From: Pogostemon cablin
Lineage: Eukaryota > Streptophyta > Magnoliopsida > Lamiales > Lamiaceae
NCBI GenBank assembly: GCA_023678885.1
Contig: CM042998.1
Location: 6,513,820 to 6,577,819 of the forward strand
Reading direction: 5' to 3'
Length of the DNA: 64,000 nucleotides
In this document: positions 11,800-24,298 of the stretch, piece by piece
Layout of the letters: every line of letters starts with the position of its first letter
How positions within the stretch are numbered: the stretch's first letter is position 1
The notes under the pieces: model-generated
What the model was told of the DNA's origin: nothing
Seen by the model: the letters and a program-made list of their open reading frames with translations, nothing else
The model's database searches: none
Made by a program: the position numbers and the translations under genes

Positions 11800-14060
11800 T
11801 ATATATATTTTTAATATACTAAAGGAGAGTTTAATTTTGATGATATGTCATCTTCACAATTTTTCTCAATTATTTTAATTATTAATTAATATAGATAATT
11901 ACATATATTTATTTAAGATTTGAATAAAATAGGATAAAATCAAAATTAATTATTAATTAAAATTTAATGAAGATAAATACATGTATTTAATTAAAGATTT
12001 TAATATGAATTTATTTTAATTATTAATTAATATAGATAATTACATATATTTATTTAAAATTTGAATAAAATATGATCAAATCAAAATTAATTATTAATTA
12101 AAATTTAATGCAGATAAATACATGTATTTAATTAAAAATTTGACTATGGATATGATCAAATCAAAATCAAATTATATTTGAAAGCAAAAAAAATATATAT
12201 ATATATATAATTTTTCCTTTATCTATAAATAAAATCTATTAACGCACAGGAATTATTATCCCGAAGTTTTCTTCAAGTTAGTATTCAATTTTTCATTAAT
12301 TTTATTTAATTTTTTAATTAAATTTGTTATATTTTATTTTTAATTTCTTTTGATTAATACTTATTTATTTCTTTTGAATTTCTTAAAGCTTGATTACCAA
12401 TTTTTATATATTATTTATTTCCTCTAATATTGTTATGATTTTGTCATTAAACTACACAAGAGTACAAAAAATTTTCTTTTTAAGCTTTCTTCATGTTGTA
12501 AACTTTTTTTATACACATATTATTCTCTTTAAGCTTTTTTTTTAAATTCCAAAGAATTGATGATAACTGATTTTTAATTTTTTAATTTTGTTAAATTTTG
12601 GTATAATTTTATTTTTAATTTCTTTTAACTTTTAGTTTTTTATTAATATAATTTAGTTTATTTATTTTTATTTTCTTTAATTTTGTAAATATCTTTTTTA
12701 ACTTTCAAATTGACTTTATTTATTAAATTTTTTTTGTTAATTCCGTTATTTTTTTTAATTTATTTTGATAAATTTTGATATAATTTTATTTTAAATTTTT
12801 TTAGTTTTTTTATTAATAAAATTTAGCTTATTTATTTATATTTTCTTTAATTTTGTGATGATCTTTTTTTAACTTTTAAAACACTTTTTTTGTTGATTCT
12901 ATTATTTTTTTATTTACACATATATCAATTTTATTTATTTTATTTCTTAAATTTATTTATTTATTTTATTTCTGTTAATTATCACACACATATATGGATT
13001 TAGTTATATTTTTTTTAATAAATAGAAATATTAAATTAGTTATTTTTATTGTTATTAATAAATGTATTTATTGATTTATTATAATTGGTGATATTTATTA
13101 TTATTATTTTTATTTTATAATAATTATTTCGTTATTTTTTTTATTTCTTTTTAATAATACATTATACTAAATTTATTTACTTTTAGGGTGATTTGGGGTT
13201 TACCTAGGTTTAATTGATTTGGTTTAATTGATTTATTTTAGTAATAAATAATTATTTTTTACAATTTTTCTCAATTATTTTAATTATGAATTAATATAGA
13301 TAATTACATGTATTTTTTTAAGAATTGAATACGAATATGATTGAATCAGAATTAATTATTAATTAAATTTTAATATAGTTAAATACATATTTGCTTAAAG
13401 ATTTGAATATGGATGTGATCTAATAATATTTGAAAGCACAAAATATATTTAATTTTCTCTTTACATATAAATAAGAACTTTTATTCATTCACTCCACATA
13501 CGCACATAAATTATTGCCCCGAACCTTTCTTTAAGTTAGTATTCAATTTTTTATTTATTTTATTTTGATCAATTTCAAATTTATTTTGATAAATTTTGGT
13601 ATACTTTTATTTTAAATTTCTTTTAACTTATATTGGTTTATTAATATAATTTACTCTTAGTTTATTTATTTTAATTCTCTTTAATTTTTTGATGATCTTT
13701 TTCTAACTTTTAAATTCACTTTATTTTTTTTTCTATTAATTCCGTTATTTTTTATTAACACATTTATCTATTTTATTTCTAAAATTTATTAATTTAATTA
13801 TTTTATTTCTGTTATTTAATACATATATGGATTTGGTTGTAATATTTTAATAAATAGAAATATTAAATTATTTATTTTTATTTTTATTAATATTTGAATT
13901 GATTCGTTATAATTGGTGATATTTATCTTCTTTCTTTTTATAATAATTTCTTAATATTTTTTATTTTCTTTTTATTAAAACATAATATTAGATTTATTTA
14001 CTTTTTGGGTGATTTTGAGGCGTACCTAGGTTTAATCGATTTATTTTTGGGTATAATAAA
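11800..14060. repeat. AT-rich direct duplication of unknown class
   Basis: Two diverged copies of one AT-rich sequence: about 11,860-13,225 and 13,255-14,055. Landmarks in order in both are tatagataattacat, ttattaattaaa, acgcaca with cccgaa, aagttagtattcaattttt, and gggtgattt followed by acctaggtttaat. The first copy also contains an internal tandem duplication (11,866-12,000 against 12,005-12,140). No coding potential is evident. Confidence 0.65.
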
Positions 14061-14144
14061 ATATTATTTATTTAAAATTTTATTTATTGAATTATATTTT
14101 TTAAAATTGTAACTTTAAAATCGGTAATACACGGGATCCATACT

Positions 14145-14146
<2 letters not shown>

Positions 14147-14226
<80 letters not shown>
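14147..14226. repeat. (TA)n microsatellite
   Basis: About 40 TA units. Overlapping ORF predictions of repeated I-Y are artefacts. Confidence 0.97.
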
Positions 14227-14231
<5 letters not shown>

Positions 14232-14294
14232 ACAAGAATCACACTTGACATTGCAATTTTTTTTTAAAATTTTCCTTTCCTCTATCATCTCTAA

Positions 14295-14502
14295 TACTCC
14301 CTCTGTCCCGATCAAATGTTTCCATTTGCTTTTTTCATGTAGATTAAGGAGTATTATTATTTTATGTGTAGTGGGTGGTTGTATTAGTAGTGAATGGGTG
14401 GTCATATGTAGGACCCTTTTACTAAAATTAGAAAATGAGAATCTTTGAGTGAGACGTCCAATATAAAAAAAAAGGGACCTTTCAGTGGGATAGGGAGAGT
14501 AT
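14295..14502. mobile_element. Stowaway-like MITE
   Basis: Left end tactccctctgtcccg, right end gggatagggagagtata: imperfect inverted ends of the CTCCCTCCGTCCC type. Confidence 0.65.
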
Positions 14503-14550
14503 AAAGTAATATTCTTTTACACATTAGTTTTGACATAGAGTTAAATCACC

Positions 14551-14553
<3 letters not shown>

Positions 14554-14599
<46 letters not shown>
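14554..14599. repeat. (TA)n microsatellite
   Basis: About 23 TA units, 60 bp from the proposed inversion breakpoint near 14,660. Confidence 0.95.
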
Positions 14600-14605
<6 letters not shown>

Positions 14606-14660
14606 TTGCCAAATTGAATTATTAGTAACAAATTATCAGTGAAATATACCAAAATTCAAA

Positions 14661-14761
14661 ATAAACATATATATAAAATCCTTGTGCTAATATATGACAA
14701 CAATATCAACCAAAAAGGTATTTAATTGGACACTAAAACACGCTAATTTCCACTCTCATCA
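14661..14761 (-). repeat. Truncated 3' LTR of the Athila-like element
   Basis: About 100 bp matching the start of the 5' LTR (20,699 downward): TGATGAGAGTGG, then ttagtgtccaatt and gttgtcatatat on the minus strand. It is preceded by a polypurine tract, aagtttgggggat, as expected upstream of a 3' LTR. Similarity to the other LTR stops near 14,661, while the full LTR is 1,926 bp. Confidence 0.75.
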
Positions 14762-17700
14762 ATCCCCCAAACTTACCCGTTGCTCCTCCCGAGGCAACAA
14801 AATAAAAATAAAGAGAAAGAGAGTAAGAAAATTAGCGAAGAAACAAGAATTATAACCAATACCCCATTCAAAATACAATTGTCCTCAACTTAGATCCTGC
14901 AACTTTCATTACATGTAATAATCACATCATAGCATACAAGTTAAGACAATCACCACCAATTCAAATGCTCTATCCACATGTTCTCACAGGAAGTATATAT
15001 CGCTCGCACTCAAGTGTAAAAGATGTACACTTATGGGTTAAGGTGTTTACGCTCATATTCAATTCAAGTGCATGCGTAACCATAAGCTTGTCAAACGTCT
15101 CAAACTCTCCACCACTAAAAGTATGATTCGACCATTGGATCAAAAAGGACTTTTCTTTTGGATGTAATGTTGGCTCTTTGGTAAGGGTATGAAACATATG
15201 GATAAAGTGACTCAATTAGTAGAGAATTAAAACTGGAGATCTTTTGTGCTGCAGATTTTTACACTTCAAGGCTATCCAGCTTCATGCTCTTCTAATTTTC
15301 TTTTCTCTCTTTTTTCTTCAAGCTCAACATTTTTTTCCTTCTTTCCTTTTTTCTCGAGGTACCTGTTTCGGGCACTACCTCTAACATCTCAGGGTACCAG
15401 TTTCGAGCACTACCCCTAAGCAACTTATTTTTCAACTCATAATCACTTTTACAGCTCCAAATATTTTATTCCTTCCAAACTCCATGAAAATCAATTCACT
15501 CACTTTGACAGCATTTAATTCTCCGCTAAATATTAGAAGTTAAGGCTCAAATAGGATATCAAAGTGGCTATCTTCATAGGTTGTCAAAGATATAAGGCTT
15601 TCAGGCTCAAAATAGCTAACTACGGATATATAATTATTTGGTAGGAAATTATTTTGGCAAAGTGACTCATAATTATCAAAGATGGCCTAAAATCATCTCT
15701 CATCATCTAACAAACATGTAGTTTCAAGTAAGACAAGAGGCAAGTTCTAGAATACACATACAAGAACAATACTCACCAGAAAAGATATATCATGTGATTA
15801 TGTAACATAATCAACGAGGCTCAAAATCGCACATGGGTTTTTGTAACAGGGCACCTTTCATGGTAAGTAATATCCCACAAGTACACTTCCTTCATCAATT
15901 TCAAGAGCATATGAATTTCAGCATAATTTAAACAATTTAAGTTCACATGGATCACCGAAACCAAAAACTCAATCCTTCCACTCCATAAATTAAAAGCACA
16001 CATAAAAATTAGAATAAGGAAACGAGGGCACCTGATTTATCTTCAACGTATGCACGAGCTCCTCGAGTTGTTCATCTCGGTCAGGTCAAAACCTCAGTTT
16101 ACCTGTTTCTATCATCAAAGCTCAAGCACACATCATCATCATAGATTCATCAATATTAAAATAGGAGAACTATAAGAAAATCCTTAATTGACTATCTAAT
16201 CGACTCCACACACTGGAAACACAATTGAACACTAGGCAAATTGCAAAAAATTGACACATCAAAATCGATTAAAGTTTCAACATACCGCAAAAAATCAACT
16301 CCCCTAGCAAACATTACAAAGAAAAGATTATACTCTTTGTGCTTCAATAAGGTAATAACATCACACCCCCAAACTTAGTAAAAACGTAAGTTGAAACTAA
16401 GTTTGCAAAGAGATATAATTGTCGATTAGTAAGCACTTTAAATATAAAAATTTCTTACTCACACGAAATAAATAAAGCAATAAAACGGAAGGGCAAGCCC
16501 CCAACAGACGCTCATGCTTAACGTCGGAGAGTCACAACGGATGTAACCTTTGTAGGCTACTGGATCAGAGGACGGTCTTCTCGCATCCACACCTTCAAAT
16601 ACTTTCTTTTCCTCTTCTTGTCTACACTCAACACCTCACCTTTCTTGGTAATAAGTATATGATCCTCGGAATTTCTTACCTCCCATGGCTGTCTAGACAC
16701 CTCCTTGTCAATCTTCCACTCAAATTCAGAGTCATCTATCTTAGAAAAATCAAGATTAAACAAGTTAGAAACCACATCTATGCTCTTGCACGATTGACTC
16801 TCCATGGGCATCTTCATTGCTTGATCAAGATATAAAACCACATCTTCATTATCTATCTGCAGTCTAAGCTTCTCGACTCTCAACCTCTTTGTTCTTTCCC
16901 ACTTATTTTCCACTATAAGCTCAGTATTCTGTCCTTGGGATGGCATGGAGTAGCATTAACATCATGTAAGGCATTTGGCATGGAAAACGGTGCAGAACTA
17001 ATGATTCGACCTGAGTTCGACCAGGGTTGTTGGTCGAATTAGTTGAATAGTGGTCGAACTGCACACCTGAACGTGCATTCTCTTCCTTACAGGCTGGTTC
17101 GACCAACTAGTTTGGTCAAACGGTAGTGATCATGGTCGAATCAAGCATCAGACAAAACAGAGTACGCGGGATGGTGATGTTCGACCTGAGTTCGACCAGT
17201 AGGGTTGGTCGAACTGGAGTGATCGTGGTCAAATTGAGCTTCAGACAAAACAGAGCAATGCATACAGGCTGGTTTGACCTTAGTTCGACCAACTGGGTTG
17301 GTCGAACCATGGCTAGGTTGGTCGAATCCAACATCAGAGTCTTGAGGACAGGCTGGTTCGACCTCGGTTCGACCAATAGGGTTGGTCGAACCATGAAGAT
17401 CGTGGTCGAATCGGACATCTGGATGCTCCAAAGGTTGCCCAAGTACTTGGTTCGACCTCCATAATGTGATTCGACCTGTTGGCTTGGTCGAATCGAGGTT
17501 GAATCATGCTCCTGGAGCTTCAAAATTCATTTCCGGCTTCATTGGTCCCTCGTACTGTGTTCCAGACCTTAACGTGATGGCTTTATTCTCCAATTTTTAT
17601 GTCAATTGATTCACGTGCGCGGTCATCTGCCCCATAATCAAAATTAGGTCCTTCAACTGCTTAGATAAATCTGTATGATCAACATTCATTCTAGCTTCGA

Positions 17701-18000
17701 TGTGGTCAACACTTGCATCGTTCTCAGCCATGTATCGATTGAAAATATCTTTAACTCCTCACTTCGTGCTGCTTCAGACTAGGCCCCCTTAGTGTCAACT
17801 CTGTAACCTGCTTCTGCTAGGACTTTAATAGCTTGTTGATGTTAGCTAGACTAGAGACGATCTCATCATTCCTATTCGGCTTCACCCTTTGATGTTCAAC
17901 ATGTGCTATCTTGTCATGTACATATGATCCGCTTACTCTTTCTGTAGGCCAGTCACATGAATTCATAGAGATGTCTTCAAATAATTTTTCTGCTTCAAGT
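14762..18000 (-). mobile_element. Internal non-coding region of the Athila-like, gag-only element
   Basis: Lies between gag and the 3' polypurine tract. Protease, reverse transcriptase and integrase motifs are absent in every frame offered, so this is a non-autonomous element of the TR-GAG or LARD type. It includes a tandem repeat array at 16,995-17,520, listed separately. The ORF at 16,557-16,946 (minus, 129 codons) and ORF 14,970-15,215 show no domain I recognise; they may be remnants. Confidence 0.65.
16995..17520. repeat. Tandem array of TTCGACC/GGTCGAA units
   Basis: Five to six degenerate units of about 85-95 bp. Each contains a TTCGACC...GGTCGAA inverted pair around a short spacer such as aactgggttggtcgaac, so single strands can fold. 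Several units share catcagacaaaacagag. The same motif pairs occur in the LTRs of this family (20-160; 20,030-20,165). Confidence 0.75.
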
Positions 18001-18011
18001 GTTGTCTTAGA

Positions 18012-18601
18012 TTACAACACTCCTCCTGATGATGCATCAATAAAAATACGCGACTCACAATCCAATCCATAGTAGAAGATACTTATGTATTCAGGCTTAG
18101 ACATTCTATGTTGCGGGCACCTCCTGAGCATGTCTTTGAACCTATCCCATGCCTCATAAAATTTCTCACCCTGATTCATAACAAATTGGGTGATCTCTTG
18201 CTTCATTCTTAAGATCCTTGAGGGTGACATGTATCTCTCCAAGAACTTTTGCTGCAGTTGGTCCCATGTAGTGCAATCTGTGACATCAAGAGTTTCATAC
18301 CAAGCTTCTGCCTTATCAATCAAAGAGAACTTGAATAGGACGATTCACCTAGCATTATCATTAGCTCCAGTACCCTTTTGAGTGTTTGCATAACCAAAAA
18401 ATCTTCGGAGATGCTGATATGGATCTTCAAAACAACCTCCAGAAAAGGGATTATTCTCTACCATGTTAATAACAATGGGATTTATCTCAAAATCAATATC
18501 TTCCCCTCTTGCTCCTATCAACCCCATGTTACCAATTCCATAGTTCGTGAAAATTTCACGTATGACAACATTATCCGGATTCTTCCTTGCTCCGGCCATG
18601 T
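18012..18601 (-). pseudogene. gag of the Athila-like element, one in-frame stop
   Basis: Starts at 18,599 with MAGARKNPDN, about 170 bp downstream of the primer-binding site. It continues through ENNPFSGGCFEDPYQHLRRF, then a TGA codon near 18,344, then FSLIDKAEAWYETL, TWDQLQQKFLERY and FYEAWDRFKDMLRRCP. These are the hallmarks of the retrotransposon gag domain of Athila and TR-GAG elements. Gag packages the element RNA. The reading frame then fades near 18,010 and no polymerase follows. The opposite-strand ORFs here are shadows. Confidence 0.8.
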
Positions 18602-18739
18602 TTAGCTCAATGTGTTATTCATTCTTTTCCTTCCTCTCCCTTTCCTAATGCACAAGTACCTCAGAAAAATTTAAGGTTAGATAGAAAATAAATAATCACA
18701 AATAAAAGTCTTAATCAAACTAGAAATAATAAACTAATA

Positions 18740-18770
18740 ATAACAGTCGTCCCCGGCAATGGCGCAAAGA
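18740..18770 (-). promoter_or_regulatory. Primer-binding site, tRNA-Asp type
   Basis: On the minus strand, just after the LTR-terminal CGCATCA, the sequence TTTGCGCCATTGCCGGGG differs by one base from the classic tRNA-Asp-type site (GGCGCCGTTGCCGGGG) used by Athila and relatives. Confidence 0.8.
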
Positions 18771-18773
18771 ACT

Positions 18774-20699
18774 TGATGCGCGTTTTCTTTGTACGCAAAA
18801 TTAATCCCCAAGTATTAAGGATATCAATTGCAGCTTAAACAAGTGACAAGTGAATATCGAATCCAAAGGACGGCGTATTATCAATTTAATTATTTACTAA
18901 ATTAATTGAGATGAAAGGCAATTCAGTTTCAGGTTTGAATTATTATTCTACTAACAAATTAATTAAAAATAACAATTAAAATAAAATATCACTAGAAGAA
19001 TACGAAAGTGGATCAAGTAGGAGAATAAGTAGCTCTAGGATAATCCAGTTTCACTTATTAATCTCCCTTTCGTGTGTTGATGTCCGACTCTACCTTGTGG
19101 AATATGGACGCATCACTAAACCATGCATATCTACTCTATAGACACAAGTAAACATGTGTGTAGCACATGTGAATAACCTTGGAGCAAGAGATATAATTTC
19201 ACCCCTCTTTCTAGGTACTATCAGTATCAATTATTTCCTTGGCCAATTGGTACTTTAACCCGATATGATCTCCCTGTATAGGTACTATAAAATTATCCTC
19301 TTTATCCTACTTAATAACTCGAATTCTATTCAATTAATAAGTATTCATATATGATAGTTCTAATGAAGCTTCGGAGTCCCCTCACTTAGAATCATAACAT
19401 GGAATCCTGCTTAGCAGTGAACACACTCAATCAATAACCAAGATATGTATTCAGACTCTACATAACAGTTAATGATGCACAAAATGACCGTGAGTATGAA
19501 TTAAAATGGCACAATCATATATAAAATAAATCCACAAGTAGCGTTGTACGGAGTTTACACACGAAAGTTCAATTAATTGGTAAAAATCTTCACAACCCTA
19601 GTTCTACCAAAAAGGCTCTAGCCCATGATGATGCGAAGAACAATTATGGGTGTTGGATAGATCTTACCGGATGTCTGGAAAATTACAAGATAAATTAGAA
19701 AATGAAATAAACCCTAGATTTGGGAGTCGTCGCGTCCTTCTCCGTCTTGAATCCTCCTCTTGATTCCACAAGCGAATCTTCAAAGTGATGAATGGATGGA
19801 GGAAAGGATGTGGATGATGGTTGGGGGGTGAACCCCCCTTGTGGGGTGTAGGATGACTGTGTTGTGTTGTATCCCTCAATAATCTCTATTGTCTTTCTTA
19901 GTGTGATCTACATCCCCTTTTATACTTGAAAGCTCTCCTTATGGACCTTGGATGGGCTTTTTCTTAAAAAACACGCAGAAACATGCACTTGGGGTGTAAA
20001 AATCGAATCCGGACGCATCCCAGGCATAAAGTTCGACCTAGGGTTCGACCTAGGGCTTGGTCGAATCGAAATCGGAGATAATTCGCACTTCAGGCATTCG
20101 ATTCCACCAAAATGGCTGCACTTCGAGCAAGGGGTCTGGTCGAACTGGACTGTCGTGGTCGAATCACACTTGCGTCGTCTCACTGTTTCGCGTATAACTT
20201 CCACATCCGAGCTCCAATTTGAGTGATTCTTGCGCTCACGCAATCCCTCTTCCTTGGCTTTCTATTAATGTAATGAACACAAGAAAACTCTAAGATTTGA
20301 ATCTGTAACAAGCCATGGAAAGTAGAACATCCGCACAGCTCGCGCGACGTCACCATTTTGCTCATAACTTCCTCGTTTGGAATCCGATTGAAGTGTTCTT
20401 TATGTCAAAACGATCATCTTTTCTGTGACTTTCCAACTATGTATCACAATTCCAATTCAGAGCTCCACACAAATACAGAAAAATTACATAAATTGGACGT
20501 ACGTTTTTCAGCATGCTTGCATAAATTACACCTTTTCTCCAACATTACACTTTTGATCCTTTTTCCACCTAAAACACCTCAAGTGCACCTTTTTCACACA
20601 TATATTGAATATAAGATTCTTGTGCAAATATATGACAACAATATCAAACAAAAAGGTGTTCAATTGGACACTAAAACAAGCAAATTTCCACTCTCATCA
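18774..20699 (-). repeat. 5' LTR of the Athila-like element
   Basis: A 1,926-bp LTR from TGATGAGAGTGG (20,699) to CGCATCA (18,774), followed by the primer-binding site. It contains a TATA box (TATAAAAGG near 19,925, minus strand), a pyrimidine-rich leader, and TCGACC/GGTCGA pairs near 20,030-20,165. Two related ataactt-containing segments (about 20,190 and 20,360) form an internal repeat. It matches 1-1,426 inverted. Confidence 0.85.
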
Positions 20700-21880
20700 C
20701 TCCACAGTGGGAGAAGAACAGCCTTTGTCATGGAGAAGGACGAGCAACCCTAATAGGTTGGCCCAAGAAAATGGTTTCAGTTGCATGGGGGCTATCCCCC
20801 AAAAACTCAGCAGAACTAAAGGAGGAAAGGAAAATCGAACGTCCACCCCCAGCATGGCCAGGTTGGCCGCAATCAACCCCTTAGGGGGGCGACTCGCCAA
20901 AAGTCTGGGCTGGGCCACAGTGAAATAGGCCCCCGGACAAGGAAAGTGGAAGGCCGCCACCTCAACTTCACCTTCCACAAGAAACTACAACTCTATCCAG
21001 CTAGGGATGAGAAATCCGAGAGGAACTCGAACCTTTCATGCCATCGGAAGCTAGAACCAGCACCAACGCAGTAGCAGAAGGAGAGCCCCACACGTCAGTA
21101 CGTGGAACCACTCGACGAGGCCTCCCTGCAACTCGTGATGTTGACGGAAGCTCCTCGCCAGAAAGGGAAAAGAAGGCGGTGCTTAAACCCTACCGCTCCT
21201 AGTGGTTAAGGGAAGGCGCCGCGATGGGGCACCATCATCACTCTCCCTGTCACTATCGCTAAGCTCTGGGGACGACCGAGAACTCACTGGAAAACTGGGT
21301 GAGGGACCAAAAGAAAAGAACATCAGCAGAAAAATGGCAAATGAATGTAAATAAGCCATAAGAGAGGAAGAACAAGAAAGTCAAGAGAAAACTTTGCCAG
21401 AAAAGGGAATTTGAAGTGATGGATACTTGTCCACCAACCCACCCTATTTATAGCGAAATAATCAACAGGAAAAGACCTTTGGAACCAAAAGCCACGCGCC
21501 TCAGAAGCACATGTAGAGCCAAAGACAAATGAAATCCCAAAATTGGGAAGGTTAAAGGTTACTAAAATGACAGTTGCTCATTAATGAAGAGAATTAGTGG
21601 GATAGTGGGAAGTTTATGACATATAATCATTACCCTGCTCAATAAAACCGCATCAATCAAACCAACATTTATTTACCATACAAAGATGTGACATAAATAC
21701 AAGTCCCAAAGTCAAAAAGGAGGAAAGAGAAAAACTACAGCCAGGACCTATCCAAAGCAAAGCTGCCCGCCTCACTGGAAGAAGCGCGCGTCCTCAAGTT
21801 TATAGGGAGGAAGTCCGAGGGAGAACCTAAGGGGAAAAAATTACTGAAAGTATTCCAGTTCACTTAGCTTAGAAGCTGAA
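20700..21880. mobile_element. 3' internal region of the Retand/Tat-like element
   Basis: GC-richer than the surroundings and directly next to the Athila-like LTR. No polymerase domain can be seen. By position it belongs between pol and the antisense ORF. The antisense frame at 20,697-20,978 has no domain I recognise. Confidence 0.5.
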
Positions 21881-24150
21881 CGCTTGTTATTCTGCTCTTC
21901 AAGGCCACCCGCAAACTGTCCAGCCAAGCATCATCCTCCTCCAAACCCAAAATCCGAGCGCTTTCACAGAAGGCCTTGCAGTACCCTACGAATGCGGTGA
22001 CGGCACGCTCCTTGACCCAAGCATCAGAGAAACTCCCTCAAGCGACTGCCTTCACACGGTTTAGCTACGCAGCTACTTTCGATAACTATTCACCGCCTCC
22101 TCGACGAACTGCCTTGGCCAGATCGTTCTGAGCCTTGGCCAACAACTCAGAAACATCAGCTCGGCTCTGAAAAGACTACTGGAGATGCTCCTCGGATTAC
22201 CTCAAAGCCTCCTGTGTTGCCGCCAGTTGACCTTTTAGACGCTGGTGGCAGAAACTAGCACATTTTTCTTGGTCAGAGAATTCACGATCAGGTCGTGCAC
22301 CCTGCCAAGGTACACAGATGTCCGAGAGGCATAGCCCATTACCGTGAGCGCATCACTCGCCAAGTCTAACTGGCCCATCACGACATCTTCCTCTAATGGG
22401 TCAGCACAGTAAGAATCACATCCGCGGCCGCTCGGGCATAATCAGGCAGTCTGTCATCCGAGAAAGGAGAGCGATCGGAGCGATGCATGTTTATCAAAAT
22501 TGCTGGAAGGGTAGCCCCCCAGTCAACGCCGAAACTTCCTCCAATGTCCTCCCAGGGAAAAGCAGAGTCTCCTCAAAAGTGGTTGCAACCGAACCGACAG
22601 AAGTGCCACCAGCGAAAACCTCCTCGGTACGAGTGCGCTTCGCCCTCGCCGCATCCACCCGACCAGCTTCCCCGTCCGAGGGAGAGCGCCTAACCCCATG
22701 CCCCTCGGGTAAAATTGAGACAGCGGGAATGGGGAAAAGGCGGGAACAGGTCGCCAGTCACCAATAGAAATCATAGGGTCTTCCCGGGATTCTGCACAAA
22801 ACAAGCATGATCAATCCAAAAAGAATAAAGAGGACATTAAATCAAAATCAGGCGAAGGAAGTACCCTCCAGAGCACCCCCAGCCGGTCGTCAATGAGCCT
22901 CAGCTCATTATCCGCTGCGGCGCCCAAGCGAACTGTCACGTTACCACCGGCCGCCGTTGGGAGAAGCCTCTGCTCGGACCCCGACTGGTCGATAACGATC
23001 ACCACCTCGCAAGAACTCGGGGGCTCAGATTCAACCAACCCCGATGAAGGAACGACGATCGTAGCCCCTAGCCGTTTGTCAATACCCTCGGAAGGGCTGA
23101 CCGGATCGGTGACCGTCATGAGGACATCCTAAGATACATCCACTAATGGACCCGATCCGGGACGAGCCCAGTTGGACTCTACAGAACCCTTCAGTTTCAA
23201 CAACTCCGAGGGAGGCATGACGACCGAGTTCAAAAAGTTGGTCTTCAAATGATCCCGCTCAATGGAAAAAAGCGCGGCAAGCTCGAAGACCAACTTTTTG
23301 AACTCGGTCGTCATGCCTCCCTTAGCTGGAATCTTTATACCTGCAACAATGTCCCCTGAATAAGCGACCAATCAGAGAAGCAATTCTAAAAGAAAAAATA
23401 AAGAAATTCTACCTTCCTGGGCGACCTGGAAATACGGGAATACATGAATGCCCGGGGCGCCCCAATTGCTAGAAGCCCAGAACCACCCAACTTTTCAGCC
23501 CTTGATGGAAGGAGGCCGGCCAATAATGACCGACACCGTCGGATGCTTGTTCAGACGATAGTAGCCCATGAACTGATGCTCCGCTACCGGCGAATACAAA
23601 TTGTCAAAATCTAAGGGAAAAAGATAGGAATAGCCCTTGCTCCGGAAATAAAGCACCAGGCCCACCACTGTAGCCCATGCATTCGGCGACAGCTGAATCT
23701 ACGCCAACTTCCAATGAGCCAAAAGGTTGGCAAAGCACCGATGCAGTGGAAGATGGAATCCGGCCATAAAGATCTCCGAATTCACCACCACACAGCCCTC
23801 CGGCGGATGACTGGAGAACTCTTTCGGATCAGGCCGACGATACTCCATGTCCAGCGTCCCATACAGTATCCTGGCCTCCTAACTTTCGCTTCCATCGCCA
23901 TCGAATGCGCTGGGAACTAGCTATACGCCACCGACTTCTTCTCCTTCACATTCGACGACTTGGAAGATAATGGTGTCGCACCAGTGCTCTGCCCAGGGGA
24001 GCCCTCTGAAAGACCATGACTGCCTTCTCCAGTCATCTCGCTTATTTTATGGCAGAGGAACAAGAAGCAGGACGCGAAGGGACAAAGGGAGAGATAGAAT
24101 TTGGAAAGTGACAAAACTGACAGAGGAGACTGCAATAAAGAGGAGTTCCC
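21880..24150 (-). pseudogene. Antisense ORF of a Retand/Tat element (gypsy-type transposon domain)
   Basis: On the minus strand, opposite to the element's own direction. It starts near 24,033 with MTGEGSHGLSEGSP. The next conserved part (about 23,880-23,400) includes HPPEGCVVVNSEIF, FHLPLHRCFANLLAHW, IQLSPNAWATVVG and KVGWFWASSNWGAPG, matching my memory of the plant family called putative gypsy-type transposon (Transposase_28). Two in-frame stops break it (near 23,700 and 23,500). Further segments follow near 23,371-23,129 (PPSELLKLKGS) and near 22,020-21,880 (ERAVTAFVGYCKAFC). Such antisense ORFs next to the 3' LTR are known in Tat-lineage elements; their function is unknown. A perfect 38-bp palindrome sits inside it. 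Confidence 0.7.
23209..23322. repeat. Perfect 38-bp inverted repeat
   Basis: Arms 23,209-23,246 and 23,285-23,322 are exact reverse complements, with a 38-bp loop. The arm starts agggaggcatgacgaccgag and ends gttggtcttc. Everything around it is decayed transposon sequence. Confidence 0.95.
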
Positions 24151-24298
24151 CAAGAGAGAAACGAAGCGACTGAAACGACAGCTGTCAGAAGAGGATATTC
24201 GAAAAGACGTGACGAAATTCAATCGACGCGTTTTTCGAAAGAAGCGCTAGGTTGGCTTCCACTATGGGCCGTGGCCCATACCAGAATCCAGGGGCTAA

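Noticed and set aside
17126..17523. Overlapping ORFs on both strands
   Set aside because: They arise from the tandem TTCGACC/GGTCGAA repeat and have no conserved domain.
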